43,071 nucleotides of DNA from contig JARGOF010000049.1 in NCBI GenBank assembly GCA_029212415.1, positions 1-43,071 on the forward strand, written 5' to 3'. This document shows, piece by piece, positions 7,893 through 19,400 of this stretch (position 1 is its first letter; the number at the start of each line of letters is the position of its first letter). Made by a program: the position numbers and the translations under genes. The stretch is from Rhizobiaceae bacterium (GTDB lineage Bacteria > Pseudomonadota > Alphaproteobacteria > Rhizobiales > Rhizobiaceae). The notes under the pieces are model-generated. The model had not been told where the DNA came from. It did no database searches and worked only from the letters and a program-made list of their open reading frames with translations.

Positions 7893-8651
7893 ATGTCGGA
7901 CTCCATCGCCACCAAATTGTCTGTCAATCTCAATGCCATTGCCCTGTTGCGCAATCGCCGTGATCTGCCATGGCCCAGTGTCACCGGCATTGGCCAACAG
8001 GCATTGGCGGCCGGTGCGCATGGGCTGACGGTTCACCCCCGTCCGGATGAGCGCCATATCCGGTTTTCAGATTTGCCGGAAATACGTGCCCTGATGGATG
8101 ACGGATTTCCTGATGCGGAGTTCAACATTGAAGGCTATCCGAGCGAGGCCTTTTTGCAATTGGTTGAACGCATGCAGCCCGAGCAGGCAACGCTGGTGCC
8201 GGATGATCCCAGGCAGGCAACCTCTGATCATGGGTGGGATTTTCACCGCGACGGCGGCTTACTTAAACCGATTGTCGCACGGCTGAAAAAACAGGGCATG
8301 CGTGTGGCGCTGTTTGCGGATGCGAATGCGGAGCATATGCCGCTGGCAGCGCAAACGGGTGCTGACCGCGTTGAGCTCTATACCGGACCCTATGGCGGCT
8401 CTTATGATGATCCGCGCCAACAGACCACCGAGCTCGAACTTCTGGGCGGGGCCGCAGATGCAGCAAGGGCTCTTGGACTGGAAATCAATGCCGGCCATGA
8501 CCTGACGCTGGATAATCTGCCGGCATTGAAAAAGCGCATTCCATTTTTGCGTGAAGTCTCGATTGGTCATGGATTGACCGCCGATGCGCTGCAATTCGGC
8601 ATGACTGAAACCGTCAAACGCTATCTGCGTGTCTGTGGTCATGACGTTTGA
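7893..8651 (+). CDS. pdxJ: Pyridoxine 5'-phosphate synthase
   Basis: PdxJ condenses 3-amino-2-oxopropyl phosphate with 1-deoxyxylulose 5-phosphate to give pyridoxine 5'-phosphate, the last ring-forming step of DXP-dependent vitamin B6 synthesis. At 252 residues it has normal length. The TIM barrel shows [30 protein letters not shown] (active-site block), [19 protein letters not shown], the [11 protein letters not shown] loop, [17 protein letters not shown] and [16 protein letters not shown]. All the recognisable phosphate-binding parts are present. No acpS follows it, unlike enterobacterial clusters. The next gene is a TetR regulator. Confidence 0.96.
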   Translation: MSDSIATKLSVNLNAIALLRNRRDLPWPSVTGIGQQALAAGAHGLTVHPRPDERHIRFSDLPEIRALMDDGFPDAEFNIEGYPSEAFLQLVERMQPEQATLVPDDPRQATSDHGWDFHRDGGLLKPIVARLKKQGMRVALFADANAEHMPLAAQTGADRVELYTGPYGGSYDDPRQQTTELELLGGAADAARALGLEINAGHDLTLDNLPALKKRIPFLREVSIGHGLTADALQFGMTETVKRYLRVCGHDV

Positions 8652-8746
8652 GCCGATTTGATGCCTCGACAAAGGTCTGAAGCAGGGGGGCAACCTGAAT
8701 ATATCGCTTGACCCTTTGACAGGTTTGCCATAGAAATCGCCGAACC

Positions 8747-8760
8747 GTACCGTACGGTAC
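8747..8760. promoter_or_regulatory. Palindromic operator candidate upstream of TetR gene
   Basis: GTACCGTACGGTAC is a perfect 14-bp palindrome 21 nt before the TTG of the TetR gene. It overlaps a possible -10 (TACTAT, 8758-8763). TetR regulators commonly bind such sites and repress themselves. Binding by this particular regulator is inferred. Confidence 0.6.
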
Positions 8761-8781
8761 TATGTAAAGGCAGAGTGATCA

Positions 8782-9459
8782 TTGGCACAGGCAGCGGCAA
8801 GGGATAGTGGCCCAGAGGTTTTCGAGGTTTTCACGCCTCGCCAGAATGCTGTGCTGGAATCGGCCCTGCATCTGCTTGTTGAGGGTGGCGACCGTGCCTT
8901 GACGACGGCTGGCATTGCCCGGGCAGCGAATTGCTCGAAGGAAAGCCTTTACAAATGGTTCGGCGACCGCGACGGGGTTCTGGCCGCTGTCGTTGGCTAT
9001 CAGGCAAGCAAGGTCAGGGTTCTTGGACCCGGCGAGATGCCGGGATCATTGTCCAGTTTTCGCGAACATCTGACCCGTTTTGCCGACGACCTTCTTGCTG
9101 TTCTGTCGGGCGAGGCCTCTCTTGCTCTCAATCGGCTGGCGATCGGACAGGCAAGCCGCGCCGATGCGAAACTCGGGCATCTGGTTCTGGAACGCGGCAG
9201 GCGGATGATTGAGCTGAGAGCCGGCGCTTTGCTGGAGACGGGGCGCAGACGGGGCTTTCTTGCCTATGATGACGCCGACGAAGCCTATCGTGCGCTCTAC
9301 GGACTTATCATTGGCGATTTCCATGTGAGGCAATTGCTCGGCGATCAGCTCACTTCTCAGGAAAAAGACTTCAAGGCTCGCGCCCGTGTGGCGATCGGGC
9401 AGTTCTTCAAACTATACGGAACGGGCGCGGCAGCGCATGCAACAAATGCCCGTTCCTGA
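8782..9459 (+). CDS. TetR/AcrR-family transcriptional regulator
   Basis: This 225-residue regulator has an N-terminal helix-turn-helix at about residues 38-60 (TTAGIARAANCSKESLYKWFGDRDGVL) and a helical C-terminal ligand domain rich in Arg/Ala. It starts at TTG; no better start is seen. It lies 42 nt upstream of ilvC on the same strand and is preceded by a perfect palindrome, so it may control itself and perhaps ilvC. The ligand is unknown. Nothing in the C-terminal domain identifies it, and a link to branched-chain metabolism rests on position only. Confidence 0.88.
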   Translation: MAQAAARDSGPEVFEVFTPRQNAVLESALHLLVEGGDRALTTAGIARAANCSKESLYKWFGDRDGVLAAVVGYQASKVRVLGPGEMPGSLSSFREHLTRFADDLLAVLSGEASLALNRLAIGQASRADAKLGHLVLERGRRMIELRAGALLETGRRRGFLAYDDADEAYRALYGLIIGDFHVRQLLGDQLTSQEKDFKARARVAIGQFFKLYGTGAAAHATNARS

Positions 9460-10521
<1,062 letters not shown>

Positions 10522-10568
10522 ATCGGATCGTGAAGATTATCCGGGCAACATTGCCGGTATAAAACACC

Positions 10569-10596
10569 TCAAGCCGCAATCATCGTTGCGGCTTGA
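10569..10596. terminator. Bidirectional hairpin between ilvC and BA14K gene
   Basis: An 11-bp perfect stem TCAAGCCGCAA / TTGCGGCTTGA with a 6-nt loop lies between two convergent genes. On the minus strand it is followed by a short T-rich stretch (GGTGTTTTATA). On the plus strand no T tract follows, so termination in that direction is less sure. Confidence 0.65.
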
Positions 10597-10632
10597 AACT
10601 GCCCCGCCACATCAGCAAGGTGATTTCCTTCT

Positions 10633-11088
10633 TCAGTAGGGCGAGCGGCACTGCTTACGTCGGCCGTGATAGGGTTGGAACGTATTGTCATAGGCTCTGT
10701 AGGACCGGTATCTGGCGTCACACCAGGCATAATGGGCGCGCGTCCAGCCGGCCTGAATGCGCGGAGCCGGTGCGTAGTAGCGTCGGGGTCGTGGTGCATA
10801 ATAGACCGGCGGAGGTCGTCTGTAGTACCGCGGATGGACGCTATTGGGATAGTAGGCGGGTCTGCGATTGTAGCGGCCATTGCAGTAGCCATTGTAACAT
10901 TCATAGTATCGCGGCCGCCTGTTTTGCGAAACAATGCCGCCAAGAATCAGGCCTGTTGCGATTCCTGCAGCAAAATTTGCACCATTGTTCGACCGATATC
11001 GTTTGCCTGCCTCTGCGCTTGTGACAGTTGCGGCAACGAGAACCAGGCCGACGATTGCCAAAGTCAAGTTCCTCAATAATCCGGACAT
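10633..11088 (-). CDS. BA14K-family secreted protein
   Basis: This 151-residue protein starts with a signal peptide ([21 protein letters not shown]), followed by a glycine-rich hydrophobic stretch ([15 protein letters not shown]) and a Tyr/Arg/Pro-rich low-complexity middle. It ends in the BA14K signature [26 protein letters not shown]. The family is named from a Brucella immunoreactive protein with lectin-like properties and is typical of Rhizobiales. GGGAGG five nt before the ATG supports the start. Convergent with ilvC. Likely a cell-envelope protein; the exact role is unknown. Confidence 0.88.
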   Translation of the reverse strand: MSGLLRNLTLAIVGLVLVAATVTSAEAGKRYRSNNGANFAAGIATGLILGGIVSQNRRPRYYECYNGYCNGRYNRRPAYYPNSVHPRYYRRPPPVYYAPRPRRYYAPAPRIQAGWTRAHYAWCDARYRSYRAYDNTFQPYHGRRKQCRSPY

Positions 11089-11318
11089 CTCTGCCTCCCG
11101 GCTGTGAACATCAAGTGTTAACTATTTGTCAAAAGCCGCTATATGGCAAGTATTGGCGCGCATCTGGCTGATCACTTTATGTTATTTGCCTCTGAAGTTT
11201 TTGAAATACTGTTTTATATCAATAATTTGTTTTGTGAACGCCTCTTCTGTGGCGATCGGCGTGACAAGTAGAGCCGCAGGGACTAAACAAAACCGACCGT
11301 GTTGGCCAGGAGAGTTTT

Positions 11319-12428
11319 ATGTCGTTGCGCATAGCCACCTTCAATGTTGAAAACCTGATGAACCGGTTTGATTTTTCCGGCTATCGCAACGAGTTGAGGC
11401 AGGACAGGGCATTAAAGCTCTACGACATCAAGACGGAAGCCCAATACCGTCAGCTTGAACTGGCGCGTGCCATTTCCCAGACGGATGATTCCCGGCAGAT
11501 GACGGCTTTGGCCATTGCGCAGGCGGATGCCGATATCTTGTGCATGCAGGAGGTCGACAATCTGGACGCCCTCCACGCGTTTGAATACGGCTATCTGTTC
11601 AAGATGATCGGCCGGGGCTATATGCGCAAATACATGATCGAGGCCAACGACTCGCGTGGTATCGATGTGGCCATCATGATGCGTGAGGAAACCCGGGATG
11701 GCCAGAAGATCGAATTCCAGCGCATGGAAAGCCATGCCTATCTGACCTATGCGGATCTTGAGCTCTATGATGAGGACATCGCCAGGACAAATCAGCCGGG
11801 CGACAAGATATTCCGGCGTGATTGCCTGGAGATCGATGTCAAGGTAGGCGGGCGACCGCTGACAATCTATATCACCCATTTCAAATCCATGGGGTCGGCG
11901 AGAGATGGCGTGGAAGGGCGTATTGTCACCATGCCTGTTCGCGCTGCGGAGGCCAAAGCGGTTCGCCACATTATCGAAAAACGATTTGGCAAGGACAGCG
12001 CGGCTTCCAAACGCTGGGTGATTTGCGGTGATATGAACGACTATCAGGAAAGAGTTCTGATCACTGGCGATTACGCCAACGGTTTTGATTTCGAGCCGAT
12101 CAGCGAAGACATGAGCGCTCTTGACGTTCTGACAAATGACGGTTTTTCTGAAAATGTCGTGCGTCGTCGGACGGAACTGGATCGCTGGACATTGTATCAC
12201 ACGCGCGGGCCGCAGGAGCGGCATCTGTGCCAGCTCGATTACCTGCTGCTGTCACCGTCTCTGGCCAGCCATAATGCAAAAAAAGTGCCGGATATTGTTC
12301 GTGCGGGCCAACCCTACAGGACAATATTTCCCCCAGGGTTGGAGGTTGACCGCTATCCGCGCACGGGTTGGGACCGGCCCAAGGCGTCGGATCACTGTCC
12401 CGTTGCCATAAGCCTGGACTTGCTCTGA
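11319..12428 (+). CDS. Endonuclease/exonuclease/phosphatase-family protein
   Basis: This 369-residue protein has the metal-dependent EEP phosphodiesterase fold. Motifs in order are ATFNVENLMNRFDF (metal-binding Asn), DILCMQEVDN (Glu), the ITHFKSMG strand, WVICGDMNDY (Asp/Asn) and the C-terminal SDHCPVAI (Asp-His). All the catalytic positions of the family appear present. GGAGAG lies just before the ATG. There is no recognisable signal peptide. The substrate (nucleic acid, phosphoinositide or other phosphodiester) is not deducible. The 230 nt before it are AT-rich and carry no clear gene. Confidence 0.88.
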   Translation: MSLRIATFNVENLMNRFDFSGYRNELRQDRALKLYDIKTEAQYRQLELARAISQTDDSRQMTALAIAQADADILCMQEVDNLDALHAFEYGYLFKMIGRGYMRKYMIEANDSRGIDVAIMMREETRDGQKIEFQRMESHAYLTYADLELYDEDIARTNQPGDKIFRRDCLEIDVKVGGRPLTIYITHFKSMGSARDGVEGRIVTMPVRAAEAKAVRHIIEKRFGKDSAASKRWVICGDMNDYQERVLITGDYANGFDFEPISEDMSALDVLTNDGFSENVVRRRTELDRWTLYHTRGPQERHLCQLDYLLLSPSLASHNAKKVPDIVRAGQPYRTIFPPGLEVDRYPRTGWDRPKASDHCPVAISLDLL

Positions 12429-12618
12429 AGGCACTGTTTCACAGGTTTTCGGTTGAAGGGGATTGATGATGCATTTGCCTGATCCTCCATTGGCATAAAA
12501 CCGCAAGATCAAGGTGCAACGTTCTGTTAATCGCCTTCGAGGCACATCAAAATTCTTCTGTCCCCTGCATGGACCCTGTGCCATGCTGGCCAGGTAAACA
12601 ATCAGATGGAGTGCCAGG

Positions 12619-13531
12619 ATGTCGCGTCAATATGCCATTTATGACGTTTTTACCGCCGACAGGCTAAGCGGAAATCCGCTGGCTGTGGTTTTTGACGCCG
12701 AAGGCCTTGATGATGACGTCATGCAGAAGATTGCAGGCGAGTTCAATCTTTCCGAAACAGTGTTCATCCTGCCGCCGACCAAACCTGCTCATGGCGCAAG
12801 CTTGCGCATTTTTACGCCGAGGCAAGAACTGCCTTTTGCGGGTCATCCGACGGTTGGTGCGGCGATTGCGCTGGCCGAGTGCAAGGCCGGCGCCGGCGAT
12901 GCGAATATCGATCTGATGAATGTATTGGAAGAAAAAGTCGGATCGGTGCGCACGGTCACCAAACTGCAGACGGGCAAGCCCGGTTTTGCCGAGTTTGATC
13001 TGCCGCGGTTTTCTACCCAGGTTGACGCTGATCTCAGCCGGGAGATGATTGCGGCAGCGCTGCAGATTGATGTCCATGAAATCGGCTTTGAGAACCACCG
13101 TATCTCCCTGTGGCGTGCCTTTTGTCATGGTGCCAGTTCACGACCTCTCGGCAGCAGCGAAAGTGCGCTGTGACGCATCCCTGTGGGAGCAATTGGCGCC
13201 TATCGTCGATGGACAATTGGCTGATGCCTTTGTCTATTGCCGCGATGGTGTTGCCCATGATGCCCAGTTTCATGCGCGCATGTTTGCACCGCACGCGGGC
13301 ATTGCCGAAGATCCGGCTACGGGCTCTGCAGTTGCAGCCTTTTCAGGCGCCATCCATCTTTATGACGACCTGCTGGATGGTCACCATGCTTTTCTGATCG
13401 AGCAGGGTGTCGAAATGGGCAGACCGTCGCGAATCCATCTCCATCTGGACGTGGAAGACGGCAAAATTGATCAGGCCAGAATAGGTGGACATGCGGTCAA
13501 GCTTGCGGAAGGCACCTTGTTGATCCCCTGA
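12619..13531 (+). pseudogene. PhzF-family epimerase/isomerase, frameshifted
   Basis: The N-terminal half (12619 onward) reads as a PhzF-fold protein: YAIYDVFTADRLSGNPLAVV, LSETVFILPP, LRIFTPRQELPFAGHPTVG. It ends in a different frame's stop at 13173. The C-terminal half continues in the +1 frame from about 13110 with VPFVMVPVHDLSAAAKV and FAPHAGIAEDPATGSAVAAF, and ends at 13531. Joined at about 13100-13120 they give a full-length protein of about 300 residues. One 1-nt insertion or 2-nt deletion explains it. It may be a real pseudogene, a recent mutation or a sequencing error. PhzF relatives have varied isomerase functions and the original role is unknown. GGAG precedes the ATG. Confidence 0.8.
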
Positions 13532-13627
13532 TGCATGGCAGGGTATTGTCATTGTCATGCAATAGTTCAAAAAGACACTGGACAGGCCGAGCAATCGCCG
13601 CTATATCCGGCCTTCCTGAAGGATGAT

Positions 13628-13703
<76 letters not shown>

Positions 13704-14007
13704 ATCTTTTCAGCGGATTTCGGTTTTGAAGAAACCACTGTCTTGGGAAAATGCTCTGTTTTGGCTTCTCAATCTCCAAAACAATCAAATTTGAGCTGGC
13801 CCAATCAATCCCCTTTCTGAGTCGGAAAAATTTGAACTTGTTAAGTTTGTCCGGTCGCGAGGGATTCGTGCCGGGCTCGGATTATCTCATCGAGCTTCTC
13901 CACAGGCACGGTATTTACAAGTAAATTTGGAAATAGTTCTATGCATCAATTTACATAAAAGAAATGTTTTACAGATAGGCAGGTGTTGAAATAACAAGGC
14001 CTGCGGA
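13704..14007. other. Intergenic region, no gene seen
   Basis: About 300 nt between the tRNA and the GGDEF-EAL gene. It becomes AT-rich near the 3' end (13915-13985). I see no open frame with coding character, no integrase and no repeat of the tRNA 3' end that would mark an integrated element. The promoter of the downstream gene is presumably here but no convincing -35/-10 pair was found. Confidence 0.5.
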
Positions 14008-16011
14008 ATGAATATTGGAAAACCAAAAATTATTGCCGGCGCCATCGGTCTGGTGATGTTGTTGGTTGGCGCCAATTATGGGCAGTTCGAAGTGGTCGAA
14101 TACGGGCTTCGCGTCGAGGCGGCGCGCAAAGCTGACCATTGGGTGCAGCAATTCTTTCGCAAAACGCCTGATTACGTCATTTTGCTTTCGACAAAGGAAT
14201 TCAGCGCCGCACATCTTGCCAGATTGCAGGAAACGGCGGAATTCAGGGATATCTTTCACTATCAACTTTATGGCCCAAGCGGCAGGCTTGTCGTTGATCA
14301 AGCTTCCGGTTCGCCGGCGCCAAATGCGGCTGGCGATGCGCTGGCTCAGAATGTGTTGCGCAGCGGCAAGGCAATCACATCGGTCGGGTCGCCGGATCAA
14401 TTGCTGGCTGATACTCTTGCCGATACCACTGCTGCAGGTCTGACGTTCATTGCCAAGGTTATTCTGCCAATTCGCCGCGCCGATGGAAGCATCGCAGGTG
14501 TTGCGCTGGCGCATGTCGATCAAAGCGAGATTCGCGCGGCTTTTCAAACCGCAACCAACACGCTGTCGATCATTTTGTCCTCCATTTTCACAGCCGCGCT
14601 TGGTGGTCTCTTTATCGGGTTTGTGGTGGCGCGCAAGCGTGAGGGGAAATCCCGCCGGCATGTGGATTTTCTGGCCAAATATGATCAGCTTTCCCACCTT
14701 TACAACCGTGCCGGGTTCAAGGAAAAGCTGGAAGCAAATGTCGCCAGCGGCGCAATGGTCCCGGCCCGCATGGTGGTCATATTTTTGGACATCGATCATT
14801 TCAAACACATCAACGACACCTACGGACACAAGGCCGGCGACGGATTTTTGAACCATGTGGGGCAAACGATTTCGAGATGCCTGCAAGCAACCGATTTTGC
14901 CGGCCGTTTCGGCGGCGATGAATTCGTCATTGTCGCCCAGCGAAACGATCTGGCTGAAGCAGGCAGGCTGGCTGAGGAGCTTCAATCAGCGATATCGACG
15001 CCGATCATCGTCGATGGGGAAACGATTTCGACAAGCATCAGCATTGGTATCCACTTCGAAAACAACCAAAGCCTCAGCTTTGATCAGCGCATGCACAAGG
15101 CAGACCTGGCGCTGTATCAGGCAAAGGCTGATGGCCGTAATACCCATCGGTTCTTCACCGACGAACTGGAGCTGGGTATCGCGCGTCGCCGTAAAGTGGA
15201 GGCTGCGGTTCTGAACGGTTTGAACCAGGGCCTGTTCAGCCTGGCCTATCAGCCGCTGTTGCGTGAGGATTCTCTCAAGTGCCTTGGTTTTGAGGCTTTG
15301 TTGCGCCTTGTGGATACAGACGGAGAATCCATCCCGCCCGAGGAATTCATTCCAGTGGCCGAATCCGTCGGGGCGATTGGACAGATCGGCCTGTGGGTGC
15401 TGAATACGGCTGCGGAGGCGGCCTGCACTTGGCCGGCCCCCTTAACTGTATCCGTGAACCTTTCCGTCAGGCAATTTGCTGATGGACAGCTTGCCGCCTC
15501 GGTAAAACAGACTCTGGCGACCACCGGACTTGAACCCAAGCGGCTGGAGCTTGAAATCACAGAAAGCCTGTTGATGGATGCGTCGATTGATGCTGATGCG
15601 CAGCTTTCGGCGTTGCGGGATATCGGCGTGTCTATTGCCATGGATGACTTCGGCACCGGCTATTCCAGCCTTGGCTATCTTTGGAAATACGGCTTTGACA
15701 AGCTCAAGATCGATCGCTCCTTCGTGATCGGGATTGAGGAAAGGGACGTGCGGGCGCGCGAAATTCTAGAGACCATTATCGTGCTTGGTCATCGCCTCAA
15801 TATGGTTGTCATCGCCGAAGGGGTGGAAAATGAAGCGCAGGCACACATCCTTTCGGAAATGTCCTGTGATCAGTTCCAGGGCTTTCTCTATAGCCGCCCG
15901 ATGCCGGCCGAAGACTTGCCCGGCTTCCTGTTGAAAAACGCTACGAAAAACAGCGAGCAGGGTGTGACGGGCGAATCCAGGTACTCGGGCCCCGGAGCTG
16001 GTCAGGTCTAG
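14008..16011 (+). CDS. Membrane GGDEF-EAL c-di-GMP protein
   Basis: The 667-residue protein has an N-terminal membrane segment (7-24), a periplasmic sensor-like region (about 25-183), a second membrane segment (184-207), a GGDEF domain (about 218-385) and an EAL domain (about 395-645). The active-site motif FGGDEF is intact at 301-306. The product-inhibition RxxD is replaced by QATD (293-296). EAL residues are intact: E429 in FEALLRL, NLS at 484, EITES at 516, DDFGTGYSS at 546, KIDRS at 567 and EGVE at 604. Both synthesis and breakdown of c-di-GMP are therefore possible; which dominates cannot be told. Its position before an adhesin and a glycosyltransferase suggests a link to biofilm. Confidence 0.93.
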   Translation: MNIGKPKIIAGAIGLVMLLVGANYGQFEVVEYGLRVEAARKADHWVQQFFRKTPDYVILLSTKEFSAAHLARLQETAEFRDIFHYQLYGPSGRLVVDQASGSPAPNAAGDALAQNVLRSGKAITSVGSPDQLLADTLADTTAAGLTFIAKVILPIRRADGSIAGVALAHVDQSEIRAAFQTATNTLSIILSSIFTAALGGLFIGFVVARKREGKSRRHVDFLAKYDQLSHLYNRAGFKEKLEANVASGAMVPARMVVIFLDIDHFKHINDTYGHKAGDGFLNHVGQTISRCLQATDFAGRFGGDEFVIVAQRNDLAEAGRLAEELQSAISTPIIVDGETISTSISIGIHFENNQSLSFDQRMHKADLALYQAKADGRNTHRFFTDELELGIARRRKVEAAVLNGLNQGLFSLAYQPLLREDSLKCLGFEALLRLVDTDGESIPPEEFIPVAESVGAIGQIGLWVLNTAAEAACTWPAPLTVSVNLSVRQFADGQLAASVKQTLATTGLEPKRLELEITESLLMDASIDADAQLSALRDIGVSIAMDDFGTGYSSLGYLWKYGFDKLKIDRSFVIGIEERDVRAREILETIIVLGHRLNMVVIAEGVENEAQAHILSEMSCDQFQGFLYSRPMPAEDLPGFLLKNATKNSEQGVTGESRYSGPGAGQV

Positions 16012-16426
16012 TGCTACAAATTGCACCTGCACTACCTTTGATTCTCAGTCGGCATGTCAAACGGCATCCGGCAAAACAAATCCTCCGCAGCAGCCTGGAT
16101 GAAGCATCTATTCGCCGATTTACAAATCGTGTTGGGTCGCTTGTACATAAAGTCTCTGTAGTTGTTGCGGATAAATACCGTTTTGCGACAATATTCTTAT
16201 GTCGACACAAAAACAAAATGTCATTCAAGATAGCGTCATTCCGGTATGTTTTGTGAAGGTGGGATTTTGTTCTTATATGCTTAACCACATGGCACATTGC
16301 CTGGAAAAACCTATGCGGGAGGCTTGCGTTTTTCAATCAACTGTTTAATTAATTTTGGTTAATGCGTTTACCTATGTGATTCTATTTTGAATCCGGGTAA
16401 TTGTGTAAAGTTTCAAGGGACGTCTT
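16012..16426. promoter_or_regulatory. Long upstream region of the autotransporter gene
   Basis: About 415 nt without a convincing gene. It is AT-rich from 16190 on, with a TTAATTAA palindrome at 16346-16353 and an inverted repeat CGACA-N9-TGTCG near 16185-16204. A regulatory role for the autotransporter is likely given the length, but no promoter or protein site can be assigned with confidence. Confidence 0.4.
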
Positions 16427-19400
16427 TTGGGGGCTAAAGTGTTGAAATATTCAGGAAAACGGCTCGATTTTTCTGCTGCAACGGTTAATCGTGAGGGTGG
16501 TGAAAAGCGCTTTGCCGCCTTTGGTGGGTCTGCCGATGGCAAGACCCTTCATGGTCGCGCGCGCCGTCAGGCATTTTTATTGAGTGGCGCCGCCGTCGGT
16601 GCGGTCTGGATGGCACTTGGGGGCGTTGCCGTCGCAGATGATGCTTGCGTGACAAGCGGTACGACGTTGATATGCGCTGGAGACCAGTCGGATGGGATTA
16701 TGGTCGGCAATCCGTTCGAGGTTCTTGAGGTCAACGCGCTGAACGGCAATATTGAGCCGGCTTCAGGTGTTTCCGGTATCGATTTTCAAGCAGATGGCCC
16801 GATCTCGATCATCAGTGATCTCGGCATGCGCCAGGTCTTTAACGGCACCACTGTCATCTTCGACTACATTAGTAATGCAATCGTTGCGACTGATGCTGAC
16901 GGTATTGTCGCGATCAGCTCGGGTGGTTCCGTGTCGATTGATCATACCGGCGACATCGAAAGCAATGAGCGCGGCATCTTCGCGCAGGCAGATGGCGGAT
17001 CAGCCGATATCACGGTAAATGGCGACATTGACGCGGGTGGCACCGGTGTTGAGGTTCTTTCCTCTTCGTCCGACGCGAGTGTTGAGCTTTGGGGTGATGT
17101 TACATCCCAGACAGGCAGGGGCATCCAGGTTCATGCGCCGGATGGCAGCGCCAGTCTGGTTGGCGGCGGTCAGATCTGGTCAGAAGGGGACGGGATTTTT
17201 GCAGAAGCAACCGGCGATCCTGGCGATTCAACTGTGGAATGGACGGGAGACATCAGTTCTCAGTCAGGCCGGGGCGTATACAGTTATGCTGCCCGCGGTC
17301 TTTCGTCAGTGATGACGCAGGGTGATATTGAAGCTTCTGATGACGGTATTTTTTCAACGAGCACATCAGAGGGGACTGCCACCGTAGATCATCAGGGTAG
17401 CATTGTTGCCGGTAATCGCGGCGTCTATGCCTATTCAGCCCGGGAAGGTGTGTCAGTAACGGTGGCTGACGGCGATATTTTCGCTGGGTCAACGGCAATA
17501 TATGCCTACAGCGATTCAGATGTCGACGGTGTTACAGTGAATTTGACAGGCAACATCACCGCCAGCACGCGCGGGATTGATGCTTCAGCTGCACGCGGTG
17601 CGATTGATGTGACCGTAAATGGCGATATCTATTCGACAGGGGAAGGAATTTTCACCCAGAATCTGGGTAATGAACAGATCACCATTGATCAGACGGGTGG
17701 GCTTTATGTTGGAGGCAGGGGGATTTATGCCAACACGCCCAACGGCTTTATCGACATAACTTCCAACGGCCCGATTGACGCTGGTTCTGATGGGATTTTT
17801 GCTCTCAACAGCGGCAACGAAGGCATCACGATCGATAGCCAAGGGATGATTGATGCTGGAGGCAGAGGTATTTACGCCGAGTCTGTCAATGGCGCGATTG
17901 ATGTTTTCTCCGACGGGGCAATTGATTCCAATTCTGATGGGATTTTTGCACAGAATTCCGGCAACGAAGGCATCGATATCGAGAGCCAGGGGAATATTGA
18001 TGCCGGAGGAAAAGGTATTTATGCGGCGTCGGTCAATGGTGCCATCAGTATCATGTCTGAGGGCTCGATTGATGCCTCTTCCGACGGTTTTTTCGCGATG
18101 AATATTGGTGATGGAGACATCTCCATCAGCAGTCTGGGTGATATTGATGTCAGTGGAAGAGGCATCTATGCCGAATCTCCGCGCGGGGTTATCACCGTCG
18201 ACAGCGACGGAAATATTTCCGCGAGCAGCTTTGGCATATTTGCCAAGAACAACAGCGGAGATGGAGCAGAAGGCGTTACTGTCACCAGCATCGGCAACAT
18301 TGATGCTGGATCAAAGGGCATATACGCTGAATCCTTGCGCGGGTTTGTTACGGTTGAAACTACGGGCGATATCCTGTCGTCAAGTGATGGTATCTTTGCG
18401 CAAAATGACAGCAGTGACGGCGAGGATGGCGTTCTCGTGACCAGCATGGGTGACATTGATGCCGGTGCGAAAGGTATTTATGGCAAATCGACTCGCGGAT
18501 TTGTCACTATCGAAAGCACGGGTGATATCATGTCGTCCAATCAAGGTATCTTTGCGCAAAATGACAGCAATACCGGGCAATATGGCATCAGCATTACCAG
18601 CATGGGCGAGATCGATGCTGGTTCCGATGGCATTTACGGCTATTCTACGCGCGGATTTATCACGATCGATAGTGCCGGTGACATCACGTCCTCATCTTAT
18701 GGTATCTTTGCGCAAAATGACAGCAATACCGGGGAATACGGTATCAGCATTACCAACATGGGTAACATCGATGCCGGCTCGAAAGGCATTTACGGCTACT
18801 CGACACGCGGATTTGTTGCCATTGAAAGCACCGGCGACATCCTGTCTTCGTCTGACGGTATCTTTGCGCAAAACGACAGCAGTGCCGGTGGATACGGTAT
18901 TCGCATTATCAGCATGGGCGACATCGAAGCCGGTACGAAAGGCATTTATGGCTACTCGACACGCGGGGGTGTGGTCGTTGAAAGCACTGGCGATATCCTG
19001 TCTTCGTCTGACGGTATCTTTGCGCAAAATGACAGTGATACCGGAGAATACGGCGTTTCCATAAGCAGCTTCGGCGACATTGATTCCGGTGCTATGGGCA
19101 TCTATGGTTTTTCGACCATGGGTGCGGTGACTGTCGTGTCCGAAGGGAACATCGAATCCGAGGGTAGCGGGATCGTTGCCATCAATCAGGGCGAAGCTGA
19201 TGCCCCTGTATCCGTTACACACAGCGGCAACATCAATTCCGTAACGGGCGCCGGCATTGTGGCGTCATCGGTCAATGGAGAGGTCACGGTTACACTGAAC
19301 GATGGCGTGGTGACTGCCGCTGCCGATGGTATCAGCGTCGAGGGTTATAATGACCTTTCGGTGACGGTGAACGAAAACAGTTCTGTGACGGGGGCTTCCG

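Noticed and set aside
11126-11350. 74-residue hydrophobic open frame before the endonuclease-like gene
   Set aside because: It runs into the next gene, has no ribosome site and resembles translated AT-rich intergenic DNA.
16011-16256. 81-residue open frame upstream of the autotransporter
   Set aside because: No ribosome site, no recognisable features and atypical composition. More likely regulatory DNA.
18450-19064. 204-residue repeated frame inside the autotransporter, and antisense partners
   Set aside because: The 156-nt period is a multiple of three, so all frames stay open through the array. They are by-products of the repeat.
17645-19168. Repeat array considered as a CRISPR
   Set aside because: There is no repeat-spacer alternation, the repeats are coding and in frame, and no cas gene is nearby.
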